From JBFHIZ01 sp963666475 (GTDB taxonomy: Bacteria; Bacillota; Clostridia; Lachnospirales; Lachnospiraceae), in contig CAXXJM010000001.1 in NCBI GenBank assembly GCA_963666475.2, forward strand, positions 1,860,001 through 1,924,000: a stretch of DNA of 64,000 nt, given 5' to 3'. Made by a program: the position numbers and the translations under genes. Each line of letters starts with the position of its first letter. The stretch's first letter is position 1. The notes beneath the pieces were generated by a model. That model had not been told where the DNA came from. It did no database searches and saw nothing but the letters and a program-made list of their open reading frames with translations. Of the stretch, positions 14,380-24,106 are shown one piece after another.

Positions 14380-17112
14380 CTATTTCATAGTTTTTAAAGT
14401 CTTTATCATTTCATCCAAATCTTGTAATGCCTCTTTATATTTGTACTTACGCACTTCCTCACGAAACTGAGTCGACAATTCATGTAATTCATCTGGCCAT
14501 TTTACAATTTGATAAGTGGCCATAATTTCTGCACACTTTTTGGGTTTATGAGAACTGACATATGGACGAAGCTCATTTAAAAGATCGAGCATATCCTTTT
14601 TTGAAAACTCACTTCCCCCTTCTTCCACTTCTTCTGCTTTTGGAAGTGCTTCTGAAATTTCTTTGATAAAGTATACATGAATAGCCTCTACTTCACCAAT
14701 AATCTTTTCAATATCTTTTCCAGTTACACCGTCTCTAAGTGCATACTCCAGCGTTTTGGCTTTCTCTTGCAACGTTTCTGCACCAATGTTTCCCGCGATT
14801 CCTTTCAGTGTGTGTGCCATTCTTCTTGCATCTTCCGTACGCTCTTCTACTACTGCTTTTCGAATCTCAAAAATCATATCTTTATGGCCTTCGACGTATT
14901 TTCTTAAAATGCTTAAGTATAGTTCTTCGTTTCCTGCTACAAAATTGAGTCCTTGGTCACTATTTAACCCGGATACCTGTATTCTAAAAATAGCTTTTGT
15001 ATTGGTCTTCACTCTCATAGTCTTCGCCTGAAATTCTTTTTTTTCATTTTCTGTGCAAGGTACTGCGCCTTTTTTTGAACTCACCCATTTATTCAGCATG
15101 CAAAAAAGTTTTTCTGGTTCAATTGGCTTAACCATGTAATCATTCATACCTGCTTCCACGCAACGTACCTTATCTTCTTGCAAGGAATTTGCCGTCATTG
15201 CGATAATTGGCAATGCAGAAAATTTTGGAATTGTACGAATTCTTCTTGTTGCCTCTAACCCATCCATAACTGGCATTTGCATATCCATAAATACCAAATC
15301 ATACTCATTTTTATTGACCATGTCGATTGCAATCTTTCCATTTGCTGCAATATCAATCTTGATTTCACTCGATTTTAAAAGTTCTTTAACTATAAGTTGG
15401 TTGAGCTCACTATCTTCTACCAAAAGTATATTGATGTCTTTGAGCAATGCAATATGCTCGTTTACTTTGTTCATTACATGACCGATTCCTTGATTCTTAG
15501 ATATTGTACGATCTCCTAATACCTTTCTTGTAGATTCAATTAAGATATGTGACATAATTGGCTTAATCAAAACGATTTCAATACCTGCCTCTTTTGCTTC
15601 TTGATAAACTTTATCATTTCCAACCGAGGTCATAATCAACCCTTTGGGTCTACTATGTAAATCCATTGTGACAATTTTTTTCCAGGTTTCCGTTCCACTA
15701 AGTCCCGACATTCTCATGTCCAGATAGACGATTTCGTATGGTTTTTTATCCTGATCTGCTTTCTTTATGAGTTTTAACGCGTTTTCTCCTGAGTCTACGG
15801 TTTCCGGAATCATCCCATGTATTTTAACTATCTCACGAAGAATATGAGCTGCTTGAATATTATCGTCAACAATTAACACTTTTCGATTTGCTAACTGAAT
15901 CCCACCTTTATCTTTCTTTTGTTCACGATTCTTTTGTTCCAGAACGACCACAGTAAACCAAAATGTACTTCCCTTTTCATATTCCGAGTTTACCCCTACA
16001 TCTCCACCCATCAAATTTGCAAGTTGTTTTGCAATGGCCAGCCCAAGACCTGTTCCCCCATATTTTCTTGTATAAGACATGTCGATTTGCTGAAATGGCT
16101 GAAACAGATTGTTTTTTTCATCATTAGTAAGACCAATACCTGTATCCTCTACCTCAAAGCGAAGCATCATTTGGTCAGCATCACTTGATACCTTACGAAT
16201 ACGTATGATGATTTCTCCCTTTTCTGTGAATTTTACAGCATTGGACACGTAATTTAATAGAATTTGTCCCAGATGAATCGGATCGCCCGTCATTTCATAG
16301 GGAACGTCAGGCGCAATATCAAACAGTAATTCCAATTCCTTTTCTTCACATGTCCTTCCATACAAATCAAAAATATTTTCAAGAATACCATGTATGTCGA
16401 AATCAACGTTCTCTATTTTAATGGTTCCTGTAGAAATTTTTGAGTAATCCAGAATATCATTTACTATAGAAAGCAACTGCTGACTGGACCGATAGATTTT
16501 TTCGGTATAATCTTTTTGTTGCTCTGTTAATTCTGTTGCACTCAATAAATAAGTCAATCCAACAATAGCATTCATCGGTGTACGAATCTCATGACTCATA
16601 TTAGCCAGAAATTCGGACTTTGCTTTTGTGGTTTCCTCGGTTTGTACCTTCGTAACAATCAACTCCTTATTTAACTTGGTCATCCCATCCAACAATTCGG
16701 CATTTGTAGGATTCGTAAAATAATCTTCAATCTTCGAAATGATCTCTTCATCCAAAGGCGGAAGCCAAGTGGCCCTTTTTTTGAAAAGACTAAGACGGAC
16801 AACATCCTCCCTTTGTTTGGTCAATTCTACATCTTCAAACACAACTGGAGCAGCCAAATCATATTTGTCCCATCCATTGGATTCAAATATCAATAGAATT
16901 CCATATTCCTTATTCATTTCACCCAAGAACGCTGTTATATGTACCACACGTCCATCTACAATTGCCATATGTAAAATTTCAGATATTAAAGTCTCCATAC
17001 GAGTTATGAGAACGCCAGAAAAGCCAAGCAAACGAAATGTTCCTCGTAACTTGACCCGAATATCCACAATTTGTTGACTATTACTAATCTCTTTCTTTCC
17101 AAGCTCCTTCAT
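14380..17112 (-). CDS. Cytoplasmic hybrid histidine kinase (HisKA-HATPase-REC-REC-Hpt)
   Basis: About 910 residues with no membrane segment. The N-terminal 130 residues (FRLLGFSGVLITRMETLISEI) faintly resemble an RsbT-like ATPase fold. Next come HisKA with the phospho-His in ANMSHEIRTPMNAIVG, HATPase_c with DTGIGL and GGTGLGLAIAKQL, a receiver (VLIVDDN...YLDMRMSG), a second receiver (ILLVEDSELN...FMDMQMPVMDG) and an Hpt domain with His in RMAHTLKGIAGNIGA. This is a complete internal phosphorelay. Start: the ATG at 17110-17112 has GGTGA upstream, while the ATG six codons earlier has no Shine-Dalgarno. It is co-transcribed with the HD-GYP regulator. Confidence 0.93.
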   Translation of the reverse strand: MKELGKKEISNSQQIVDIRVKLRGTFRLLGFSGVLITRMETLISEILHMAIVDGRVVHITAFLGEMNKEYGILLIFESNGWDKYDLAAPVVFEDVELTKQREDVVRLSLFKKRATWLPPLDEEIISKIEDYFTNPTNAELLDGMTKLNKELIVTKVQTEETTKAKSEFLANMSHEIRTPMNAIVGLTYLLSATELTEQQKDYTEKIYRSSQQLLSIVNDILDYSKISTGTIKIENVDFDIHGILENIFDLYGRTCEEKELELLFDIAPDVPYEMTGDPIHLGQILLNYVSNAVKFTEKGEIIIRIRKVSSDADQMMLRFEVEDTGIGLTNDEKNNLFQPFQQIDMSYTRKYGGTGLGLAIAKQLANLMGGDVGVNSEYEKGSTFWFTVVVLEQKNREQKKDKGGIQLANRKVLIVDDNIQAAHILREIVKIHGMIPETVDSGENALKLIKKADQDKKPYEIVYLDMRMSGLSGTETWKKIVTMDLHSRPKGLIMTSVGNDKVYQEAKEAGIEIVLIKPIMSHILIESTRKVLGDRTISKNQGIGHVMNKVNEHIALLKDINILLVEDSELNQLIVKELLKSSEIKIDIAANGKIAIDMVNKNEYDLVFMDMQMPVMDGLEATRRIRTIPKFSALPIIAMTANSLQEDKVRCVEAGMNDYMVKPIEPEKLFCMLNKWVSSKKGAVPCTENEKKEFQAKTMRVKTNTKAIFRIQVSGLNSDQGLNFVAGNEELYLSILRKYVEGHKDMIFEIRKAVVEERTEDARRMAHTLKGIAGNIGAETLQEKAKTLEYALRDGVTGKDIEKIIGEVEAIHVYFIKEISEALPKAEEVEEGGSEFSKKDMLDLLNELRPYVSSHKPKKCAEIMATYQIVKWPDELHELSTQFREEVRKYKYKEALQDLDEMIKTLKTMK

Positions 17113-17290
17113 ATATTCACCATTCCCCATTTAGAAATATATTCCCAAGTTCTTTCGAAAATACATATACAGATTCACATATATATATTATACCGTTCTA
17201 AACTTTCAATTTCAAGACAACTTGTAGCAACTTTTTCGAGTTAATTCACTACATATTGTTTCGATTTTATTTGTCAGATATTTTGTCCTA

Positions 17291-17326
17291 AAAAAGAGGT
17301 ATGATCCATTTTGATCATACCTCTTT
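17291..17326 (-). terminator. Terminator of the NlpC/P60 gene
   Basis: The stem AAAGAGGTATGATC / GATCATACCTCTTT lies directly past the stop at 17333, followed on the minus strand by CTTTTTT-type T-rich sequence. Confidence 0.85.
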
Positions 17327-17332
17327 ATATAC

Positions 17333-18487
17333 TTAATTTATAATTCTTCTTACCGCCAAGATTGAACGATATGTAGCTGTTCCCACTATGATTCCAGTCT
17401 TCTCCGTACTTGCATGGACGATCTGTCCTCCTCCTATATACAAGGCCACATGTCCAGAATAACAAATCAAGTCACCAGGCTGCGCTGCACTATAGGATAC
17501 ACCTACTCCTGCCGACCGTTGACTTGTAGATGTTCTTGGTATTGCATATCCAAATGCAGCATAAACGGATTGTGTGAATCCAGAACAGTCGCATCCGTTC
17601 GTTAAGCTTGTTCCCCCATATACATAAGGATTCCCCACAAATTGCAGACCATAATTTGCAATCTCCTTGCCAAGTTCACTTCCTGTTGCACTTGTAACCA
17701 CTTGCGAAGGATTTGAACCTCCATGGTTTGCTGCTGCTTCAGCCGCCGCTTTCTCTGCCTCAATTTCCTCTAGACGTTCAATTTCTTTCGTTTGCTCTTT
17801 GATTTTGCTTTTATATTGATTTGCCAGTTGTTGTGCTTGTGCAATTTGCGAATCGTAATCCTCGCAAGTTGCTTCTTTTGCAAGCATCAATACTTCTAAT
17901 GCTGCTTGCTCCTCTTCGTATGCATGCATTGTTTCGGTAAGTTCAGCGGACTGGATTTCTAATTCTTCCTGCTTCTGTGCTACAATTTGAACCGTATTTT
18001 GATATGTGACCAAACTCTCCCGATCGTAATCATAAAGCATTTGCACATAATTCACTTTGTTTAAGATTGAAGTGATCGATTCACCCGAAAAAAGAAATTC
18101 AAAAAAACCACTCTCGCCTTTTTCATAAAGAATGCGTATTCTCGTTTTCATGTCTTCATACTGCTGTTGTTCGTCCGTAACTGCGATATCATATTCCTCT
18201 TGAAGTAGTGCTTTATCCTCTTCCATTTTCGTTACTTCTTCTTCAATGACACTAACACTGGCTAATAGCTCCACAAGTCTTGCATCCAACTCACCAAGTT
18301 CTGATTCCAACTGTGCGTAAGTTTCTTCTAAATCCTTGATGCTATCATTGACAGCATCGAGTTGTTTTTCTGTCTCTTTATTTTCTTTCTTGATATCAGA
18401 AATAGTGGTAGCCCCTGCGGGTGCTACCACTATCAAAATACTGAATAATAGAATACTTATTAAAATTCTACGTCTACATTTTCTCAT
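17333..18487 (-). CDS. Secreted NlpC/P60 peptidoglycan hydrolase with coiled-coil domain
   Basis: About 384 residues from the ATG at 18485-18487 (GGAGTGA upstream). A signal peptide (MRKCRRRILISILLFSILIV, cleavage after about AGA) is followed by a PcsB/CwlO-like coiled coil (about 30-245). The C-terminal NlpC/P60 domain has the catalytic Cys in CDCSGFTQS, His in YSGHVALYIGG and a second His in IVHAS. Such enzymes cut the D-Glu-diamino acid bond in stem peptides, and the coiled coil often couples them to FtsEX. It lies 62 bp from the trigger-factor-like lipoprotein and may share its transcript. Confidence 0.95.
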   Translation of the reverse strand: MRKCRRRILISILLFSILIVVAPAGATTISDIKKENKETEKQLDAVNDSIKDLEETYAQLESELGELDARLVELLASVSVIEEEVTKMEEDKALLQEEYDIAVTDEQQQYEDMKTRIRILYEKGESGFFEFLFSGESITSILNKVNYVQMLYDYDRESLVTYQNTVQIVAQKQEELEIQSAELTETMHAYEEEQAALEVLMLAKEATCEDYDSQIAQAQQLANQYKSKIKEQTKEIERLEEIEAEKAAAEAAANHGGSNPSQVVTSATGSELGKEIANYGLQFVGNPYVYGGTSLTNGCDCSGFTQSVYAAFGYAIPRTSTSQRSAGVGVSYSAAQPGDLICYSGHVALYIGGGQIVHASTEKTGIIVGTATYRSILAVRRIIN

Positions 18488-18549
18488 ATCATCACTCCAA
18501 TACGCAAAGATTCGCGACACGAGGAGCACATTATACTGCTTGACTCGAA

Positions 18550-19689
18550 TTAGTTACTTTCCGTCGTCGTATCATCTGCGAGAATTGTAACGGTCGAATT
18601 TGCTTGTAAAATTTCATACATCTTAAGAGATTCTACGACTGGGTAGAAAACGTCTTCTCCGTATGCTTCGATAAATGCTTCTCCAGATTCATATCCATAA
18701 TCGGAACAATGTTCAGCTGCAAATGCCTGAACATCTTCAGCTGTAGCTTCAATACCTTCTTGAAGTACAAGCGCCTGCATCAAAAGATCTCTCTTTGTGT
18801 ATACAATTGCTTGGTCATTCACTTCTGCATAAAAATCATCCATGGTTTCACCATAAAGAGAAGTTACCAAATCTTCTAAAGTTACACCATACATAGAAGC
18901 CCACTGAGAAGTCTGTGAAACTAATCCATCTGCGTATTCACTCACCATAGACTCTGGCAATTCTTCTGCAAATGTAGAACTTGCGAGAACAGCGTTCAAT
19001 GCTTCGTCCTGAAGATATTCATTGTAAGCAGTATCGATAGATGCTTGCAGTTCAGCACGGATTGCTTCTCGAAGCTCCTCTACTGTTGTACAGTTTTCAT
19101 ACGCAGCTGTAATCATTTCTTCTGTAAGTTCGGTAGGAATTACTTTTTCTTTGATTGATGTAAGTGTTAAGTCAAAAGTAGCATCTTTACCAGCAAGGTC
19201 TGTTGCTGAATAATCTGCAGGGAAAGTAAGATCTACTAATTTGTTTTCTCCTACTGCCATTCCTACAATAGCGTCTTCGAATCCGTCAATTGTTACACCA
19301 CTTCCGAGTTCAAAATCGTCTCCGTCTGCACCAATTGTTCCAGAATCAAACTCTTCGCCTTCTGAAGTTCCAATGTATTCAAGCTGAACCAAATCACCTT
19401 CTGCTGCTACTCGATCTGTGATTAGATTATAGTATGCATTGCTTGAAAGAATGCTTTCGATCTGTGCATCGATATCTTCTTCTGTCACTTCATCTTTTGC
19501 TTCGACCTCAATGGTGATTGCACTGTAATCCCCTGGAGTAACATATTCAAGTGGATCAATTTCCACTTCTTCTGTAACAGCTGTATCCTCTGTATCTGTT
19601 GCGTTTGTATTAGCTGTGTTATCTCCACAACCTGCTAGTGTAGCAAGTGACAAGATCATTGCCAGTGCCATCGCTATTCTTTTTTTCAT
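18550..19689 (-). CDS. Trigger factor-like FKBP-type peptidyl-prolyl isomerase lipoprotein
   Basis: 379 residues. The signal peptide ends in a lipobox (LATLAGCGDN, Cys21). An acidic linker precedes a region matching the middle and C-terminal parts of trigger factor: the FKBP domain (EGDLVQLEYIGTSEGEEFDSG, then GSGVTIDGFEDAIVGMAVGE) and a helical chaperone arm (about 200-350). The ribosome-binding N-terminus of cytosolic trigger factor is replaced by the lipid anchor. It therefore probably folds exported proteins outside the membrane. The protein is strongly acidic. Confidence 0.92.
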   Translation of the reverse strand: MKKRIAMALAMILSLATLAGCGDNTANTNATDTEDTAVTEEVEIDPLEYVTPGDYSAITIEVEAKDEVTEEDIDAQIESILSSNAYYNLITDRVAAEGDLVQLEYIGTSEGEEFDSGTIGADGDDFELGSGVTIDGFEDAIVGMAVGENKLVDLTFPADYSATDLAGKDATFDLTLTSIKEKVIPTELTEEMITAAYENCTTVEELREAIRAELQASIDTAYNEYLQDEALNAVLASSTFAEELPESMVSEYADGLVSQTSQWASMYGVTLEDLVTSLYGETMDDFYAEVNDQAIVYTKRDLLMQALVLQEGIEATAEDVQAFAAEHCSDYGYESGEAFIEAYGEDVFYPVVESLKMYEILQANSTVTILADDTTTESN

Positions 19690-19849
19690 GCCCTAAAATT
19701 CTCCTATTCTTTTCATTTCTTTTTGAAACTGTGCAAAAACACACGCTCAAAAGAAATGCATATTTCTGCAAAATATAATTATGCAACAATGTATTTATAA
19801 CATATATCTGTAGTCTTTAAAAGTCTTTTCACAGATTTTACACTTTTTC

Positions 19850-21316
19850 TTATAAAATTGGTGAAAGAAGACGACTGATCTGCTCTTTAAATCGAATAAC
19901 CAATCCCCTTTTCTCATAATCTTTTTTTGTTATCTGTGTGCAGTGCGGCAAATCATCTTGGAATATTTTTACCATTTTTCTGGTTTCTTTTTGGTCAAAG
20001 ACCAGTGCATTGACCTCAAAATTTAGCTGAAAACTTCGAATGTCCATATTTGCCGTTCCATAACTATAGCAACGATCATCAATAATCATTCCTTTGGCAT
20101 GCAGAAATCCACCATCATACGTGTAGCAATTTGCACCTTCCATTACCAGCTGACCAATATACGAATAGGTTGCCCAATACACAAACATATGATCCGGCAT
20201 GCATGGGAACATGATATGTACTCCTATTCCCGATTTTACAGCCATCATGAGTGCATTTAAGATGCATTCATCCGGAATAAAATATGGGGTTTGAATATAG
20301 ATGTTCTCTTTCGCCTTTTCAATCAAACGCAAATAATTGTCTCGAATGTTTTGTGTGCTTTCATCCGGTCCACTCGATATAATCTGTACCGAACTTGTTC
20401 CACTTCCTTTGTATTTTGGAAAATATTCACTTTTCATTTCAAATTCTTCTTCATTCGAAAAATTCCAATCCAATAAGAAGCGTAATTCCAAATCCTTAGC
20501 TGCACTTCCATCAATTCGTAGATGTGTATCTCTCCAATGTCCGAATCGCTTTTTCAAATCGATGTATTCTTTCCCAATGTTATAGCCACCAACATATGCC
20601 GTTTTCCCGTCAATAATCGCTATCTTTCGATGATTTCGATAATTAACACGGACATGTAGTTTTCGAAGTGCTGCTGGAAAAAATTCACAAACATCGATAC
20701 CGCTTTTTCTCAGGCTATTCCAATATTTTTTATGAACACTTCTGGCGCCCATTGCATCGTATAAAATACGAACCTCTACACCTTGCTCGACTTTCTTGAT
20801 CAGCTCTTTGGCAATACGTTCAAACAAAACATCTTTTTTAATAATGTAATACTGAAGATGAATATAATGTTCTGCTTGTTTGATATCTTCAATCAACGCA
20901 TCAAATTTGGAATGTCCGTCTGTATACGTGGTGATTCGATTGTCGTCTTCTAACATTGCTCCAAGACAATTTAAATTATAAAGAATCAAATCTTCATAAC
21001 CTTCGACTTGTGGGTGCGTAATCGTTAATTCATGATTTTTTATACTTCGGCGCTGTCTTTGAATCTGTTTTTGCTTCTGATCGAAAACTGCCTTTGTCTG
21101 AAACATTTTACGCTTATGTAGATCACTTCCCAAAAAGAAGTAGAATACAATCCCAACAATTGGAACTGCATACAGAATTAGCAACCATGCCCATGCTGCT
21201 TTTGGTTCTTTTCTTTGAAAGAAAATTATGATGATTGCCAACAATAAGTTAAAAAACACCAAATGATCTATAACAAACGAAAAAACGTCTTGTAGTATTA
21301 TTAATATTTCTTGCAT
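19850..21316 (-). CDS. cls: Cardiolipin synthase (phospholipase D family)
   Basis: About 488 residues. Two N-terminal membrane helices (VFFNLLLAIIIIFF and WAWLLILYAVPIVGIVFYFF) precede two HKD motifs, HRKIAIIDGKTAYVGGYN and HAKGMIIDDRCYSYGTANMD. The enzyme joins two phosphatidylglycerols into cardiolipin at the membrane. The longest frame begins at a TTG; GGAGAG is best spaced for the ATG at 21314-21316, with the ATG at 21322 also possible. It is a single gene, about 160 bp from the lipoprotein. Confidence 0.95.
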   Translation of the reverse strand: MQEILIILQDVFSFVIDHLVFFNLLLAIIIIFFQRKEPKAAWAWLLILYAVPIVGIVFYFFLGSDLHKRKMFQTKAVFDQKQKQIQRQRRSIKNHELTITHPQVEGYEDLILYNLNCLGAMLEDDNRITTYTDGHSKFDALIEDIKQAEHYIHLQYYIIKKDVLFERIAKELIKKVEQGVEVRILYDAMGARSVHKKYWNSLRKSGIDVCEFFPAALRKLHVRVNYRNHRKIAIIDGKTAYVGGYNIGKEYIDLKKRFGHWRDTHLRIDGSAAKDLELRFLLDWNFSNEEEFEMKSEYFPKYKGSGTSSVQIISSGPDESTQNIRDNYLRLIEKAKENIYIQTPYFIPDECILNALMMAVKSGIGVHIMFPCMPDHMFVYWATYSYIGQLVMEGANCYTYDGGFLHAKGMIIDDRCYSYGTANMDIRSFQLNFEVNALVFDQKETRKMVKIFQDDLPHCTQITKKDYEKRGLVIRFKEQISRLLSPIL

Positions 21317-21409
21317 TTGCATACTCTCCAATTCATCGTCCGAAGGTACATGACCACTTTATTATAGTCTTTTCAAGTCAATTTTTCAATCATTTCCACA
21401 TTTCACATC

Positions 21410-21438
21410 TTGCACGAAAGTCCGAAAAATGATAGACT
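21410..21438 (+). promoter_or_regulatory. Promoter of the small membrane protein gene
   Basis: TTGCAC (21410-21415), 17-bp spacer, TAGACT (21433-21438), about 30 bp before the start codon. Confidence 0.6.
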
Positions 21439-21467
21439 TAGTTGATAAAATAGTTCGGAGGTAAGTT

Positions 21468-21941
21468 ATGAGTACAGGTTTAATTATAGCCATCAGCGTA
21501 TTAGCTGTATTGGTCATAGCAGTTGTAGTTTTATATATATTAGGAAGAAGAGCGCAAAAACAGCAAGATGCTCAGCAAGCAGAAATAGAAGCTCACAAAC
21601 AGACGATTTCCATGTTGATTATAGACAAAAAACGAATGAAGCTGAAAGAATCCGGGTTACCATCCTATGTCATTGAGCAGTCTCCAAAACTCATGAGAGC
21701 TACTAAGCTTCCAATTGTTAAAGCAAAAGTCGGTTCACAAATCATGTCATTAATCTGTGACGAAAAAATTTATGATAGCATTCCTGTCAAAAAGGAAGTG
21801 AAAGCGCAAGTCAGTGGAATTTATATTGTTGGTGTAAAAGGGCTCCATGGTTCCGTAAAAGCATCTCCAGCAGCAAAAAAGGGCTGGTGGAAACGTACCG
21901 TTGATAAATTACAAGAAAAAGCAGGAGCAAAACCTTTATAA
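21468..21941 (+). CDS. Hypothetical protein with one N-terminal membrane helix
   Basis: 157 residues. Residues 4-26 form one membrane helix (LIIAISVLAVLVIAVVVLYIL), then a Gln/Ala/Glu-rich helix, a compact middle (KLPIVKAKVGSQIMSLICDEKIYDSIPVKKEVKAQVSGIYIVGVKG) and a basic C-terminus with GWWKRTVDKLQ. I do not recognise the family. ATG with GGAGG upstream. The intrinsic terminator contains its stop codon. Confidence 0.85.
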   Translation: MSTGLIIAISVLAVLVIAVVVLYILGRRAQKQQDAQQAEIEAHKQTISMLIIDKKRMKLKESGLPSYVIEQSPKLMRATKLPIVKAKVGSQIMSLICDEKIYDSIPVKKEVKAQVSGIYIVGVKGLHGSVKASPAAKKGWWKRTVDKLQEKAGAKPL

Positions 21942-21960
21942 GGTTTGCTCCTGTTTTTTT
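21922..21960 (+). terminator. Terminator overlapping a stop codon
   Basis: CAGGAGCAAAACC pairs with GGTTTGCTCCTG across a short loop that holds the TAA (21939-21941). Eight T residues follow. It also covers the stop of the convergent DUF1934 gene. Confidence 0.9.
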
Positions 21961-22361
21961 GATTGTATATGGATTGTAATTCTACATTCATCTCTTGTTT
22001 CTTCATCCATTTCCATTTGATATTGAATGGTCAGTTTGAGTTGATCCTCTTCTTCCTCTATCCATATTTCTTTTGTGTCAATTTGAAATTGAAAGCTACC
22101 ATATGGGGTATGATAATCCATTGGATATTTTTTCGACCTTTCAAACAACATTTCTGTACGTAAGGTTCCATTTTTTTGTAATGTCACAAAATCTTCATCG
22201 AATCTCAGATAATTTCGAACCAAATCTCCTTCCGCACTCACTCTTTCGTCGTAGAACACATAATGTTTTCCACTCTTTTTATAATAGGTTCCCATATTTT
22301 GAGACTGCTCTGAGTCTTCTCCATGGACACCAATAACTGTAATCTGTACTTCTTTTTCCAT
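21936..22361 (-). CDS. DUF1934 (YwiB-like) beta-barrel protein
   Basis: About 141 residues from the ATG at 22359-22361, with AAGGAAT upstream. The start MEKEVQITVIGVHGEDSE and the segments YYKKSGKHYVFYDE and TPYGSFQFQIDTKEIWIEEE are typical of DUF1934, a small calycin-like barrel whose role is unknown. The longer frame begins 43 codons upstream inside the gntR gene and has no start support. It follows gntR by 22 bp, the third gene of an ispE-gntR-DUF1934 unit. Confidence 0.85.
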   Translation of the reverse strand: MEKEVQITVIGVHGEDSEQSQNMGTYYKKSGKHYVFYDERVSAEGDLVRNYLRFDEDFVTLQKNGTLRTEMLFERSKKYPMDYHTPYGSFQFQIDTKEIWIEEEEDQLKLTIQYQMEMDEETRDECRITIHIQSKKQEQTL

Positions 22362-22383
22362 GATATTCCTTATTTCTTTAAGT

Positions 22384-23073
22384 TCAACAATCCTTGCACA
22401 ATTGTTTGATGATTCCATTTTCTTGATTGGTAATATGGCGACGCATCGCTTCTTGTGCATGTGATTTGTCTTTGTTTTTAATGCTTTCAAAAATATCTCG
22501 ATGCTCTTCCATTAATATCTTATGCGTCGTAGCATCTTTAATATATTCAAAACGGTAACGATATACTTGCTCTGATAGATTGTTAACCAATTGTACAAGT
22601 CTTGCATTTCCAGTGGAAGCTACGATAAAATCATGCATGTCCACATCCGCTTCTGCAATTTCCTTTGCATCCTTAGCCATAACAACTTCTTCAAATCTTT
22701 TAATTTTAGCTTCTAGCTCTGCAAGTTGCTCTTCTGTAATACGTTCACATGCAAGTTCTACCGCAAATGTATCCAGATTTCTACGAACTTCCAAAACATC
22801 TCTTAAGTTCTTTTCCGTAATTTTTGCAACTGTAGCTCCTCTTCTTGGAACCATCGTCACAAGACCTTCCAATTCAAGTTTTCTAATCGCTTCACGGATC
22901 GGCGTTCTACTGACCCCTAAACGTTTTGCCAGATGGATCTCCATCAATCTTTCACCAGGTTTTAACTCTCCAGTCAGGATTGCCTGACGCAAAGTCTTAA
23001 AAACAATCTCGCGAAGTGGCAAATATTCATCCATTTCCATATTTAACTTCTCCGTTACGGGATCCTTATACAT
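22384..23073 (-). CDS. GntR-family (FadR/FCD subfamily) regulator
   Basis: 229 residues. The N-terminal winged helix is clear: VFKTLRQAILTGELKPGERLMEIHLAKRLGVSRTPIREAIRKLELEGLV. The C-terminal FCD domain (about 95-225) has metal-ligand candidates in DVDMHDFIVA and HRDIFESI. FCD domains bind small carboxylates, often with a metal ion; the ligand here is unknown. ATG behind AAAGGAG. It sits 17 bp after ispE, an arrangement that does not reveal the target. Confidence 0.93.
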   Translation of the reverse strand: MYKDPVTEKLNMEMDEYLPLREIVFKTLRQAILTGELKPGERLMEIHLAKRLGVSRTPIREAIRKLELEGLVTMVPRRGATVAKITEKNLRDVLEVRRNLDTFAVELACERITEEQLAELEAKIKRFEEVVMAKDAKEIAEADVDMHDFIVASTGNARLVQLVNNLSEQVYRYRFEYIKDATTHKILMEEHRDIFESIKNKDKSHAQEAMRRHITNQENGIIKQLCKDC

Positions 23074-23090
23074 GATGCTTCTCCTTTATT

Positions 23091-23942
23091 TTACGTAATA
23101 ACTACCTTTTCTATCCCTGTTAAATTCTCAAAGAAAGAAACAGCTTCTAGAGCCTTCTTTTCTTGATCAAATATTCCAAATATCGTCGGACCACTCCCAC
23201 TCATCATTGCACCAAGTGCTCCATGTTTTATCATTTCTTCTTTATATAACTTAAGTTCAGGGTACTTGTGAATCGTAACTTCCTCTAGTACATTTCCCAT
23301 AGACGCACAGATTTTCTTAAGATCTTGCTCTTTGAGTGCCGCCATCATCTCCAAAATATTCGGATGTTTTACATCCTTCACCTCATCGTATGCCCGATAC
23401 ACTTCTGCCGTGGATACTGCTGTAGAAGGTTTTACAAGAACAATTTTGCAGCTCGGCAAGGCTGGTACTTTTGTAAGGATTTCTCCAATCCCTTCGGCTA
23501 GTGCAGTCCCACCTAAAATACAAAAAGGAACATCTGCTCCAATATTGACTCCTAGATTCATCAATTCCTCTATGGATGCATGCACCTCAAAAAGCTCATT
23601 GAGTGCCAGAAATGTCTCTGCAGCATCTGCGCTTCCCCCACCAAGACCTGCGGCATGTGGGATTCTCTTTTCCAGAGAAATATGCACACCTTCACAAATT
23701 CCGTAAGACTTCATAAATAAATTTGCAGCCTTAATGATCAAATTTCTTTCATCTTCTGGAATCGTCGGGTCAGACGATTGCATCGTTGCTTTTCCCGTCT
23801 TGTTTTTTTGAAAAGATAGTTCATCAAACAATTCAATCGTATGCATAATCATAGAAACATCATGATATCCATTTTTACGTTTCCCAAGCACATCTAATGC
23901 GATATTAACTTTTGCTCTTGCTATTTTTTTGATTGAATCCAC
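23091..23942 (-). CDS. ispE: 4-diphosphocytidyl-2-C-methyl-D-erythritol kinase
   Basis: 283 residues, normal for IspE of the GHMP kinase family. It phosphorylates CDP-methylerythritol in the MEP isoprenoid pathway. Visible motifs: ARAKVNIALDVLGKRKNGYHD with the catalytic Lys and Asp region, the ATP loop IPHAAGLGGGSADAA, and MSGSGPTIFG near the C-terminus. The start is GTG at 23940-23942 behind GGAGG. It is the first gene of the ispE-gntR-DUF1934 unit. Confidence 0.96.
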   Translation of the reverse strand: MDSIKKIARAKVNIALDVLGKRKNGYHDVSMIMHTIELFDELSFQKNKTGKATMQSSDPTIPEDERNLIIKAANLFMKSYGICEGVHISLEKRIPHAAGLGGGSADAAETFLALNELFEVHASIEELMNLGVNIGADVPFCILGGTALAEGIGEILTKVPALPSCKIVLVKPSTAVSTAEVYRAYDEVKDVKHPNILEMMAALKEQDLKKICASMGNVLEEVTIHKYPELKLYKEEMIKHGALGAMMSGSGPTIFGIFDQEKKALEAVSFFENLTGIEKVVIT

Positions 23943-24022
23943 GAATTCCTCCAGATAAAAAGAATTTGTTTCTAATTATATACAATCCCCCTGTTATTTG
24001 CAAGAAATCTAGAATAAATATC

Positions 24023-24050
24023 TAAACTTTTTCTATCTTTCTTTCGATAT
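24023..24050 (+). promoter_or_regulatory. Sigma-28 (SigD)-like promoter
   Basis: TAAA (24023-24026) and CGATAT (24045-24050) are separated by 18 bp, close to the motility sigma factor consensus TAAA-N15-GCCGATAT (one base longer). The gene start is at 24107. No good sigma-A promoter is seen in this gap. Confidence 0.4.
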
Positions 24051-24106
24051 ACTCTATGAAACTACAAATTGCACAAGGTGTCGTATCATACCAAGGAGGG
24101 TAGGCT

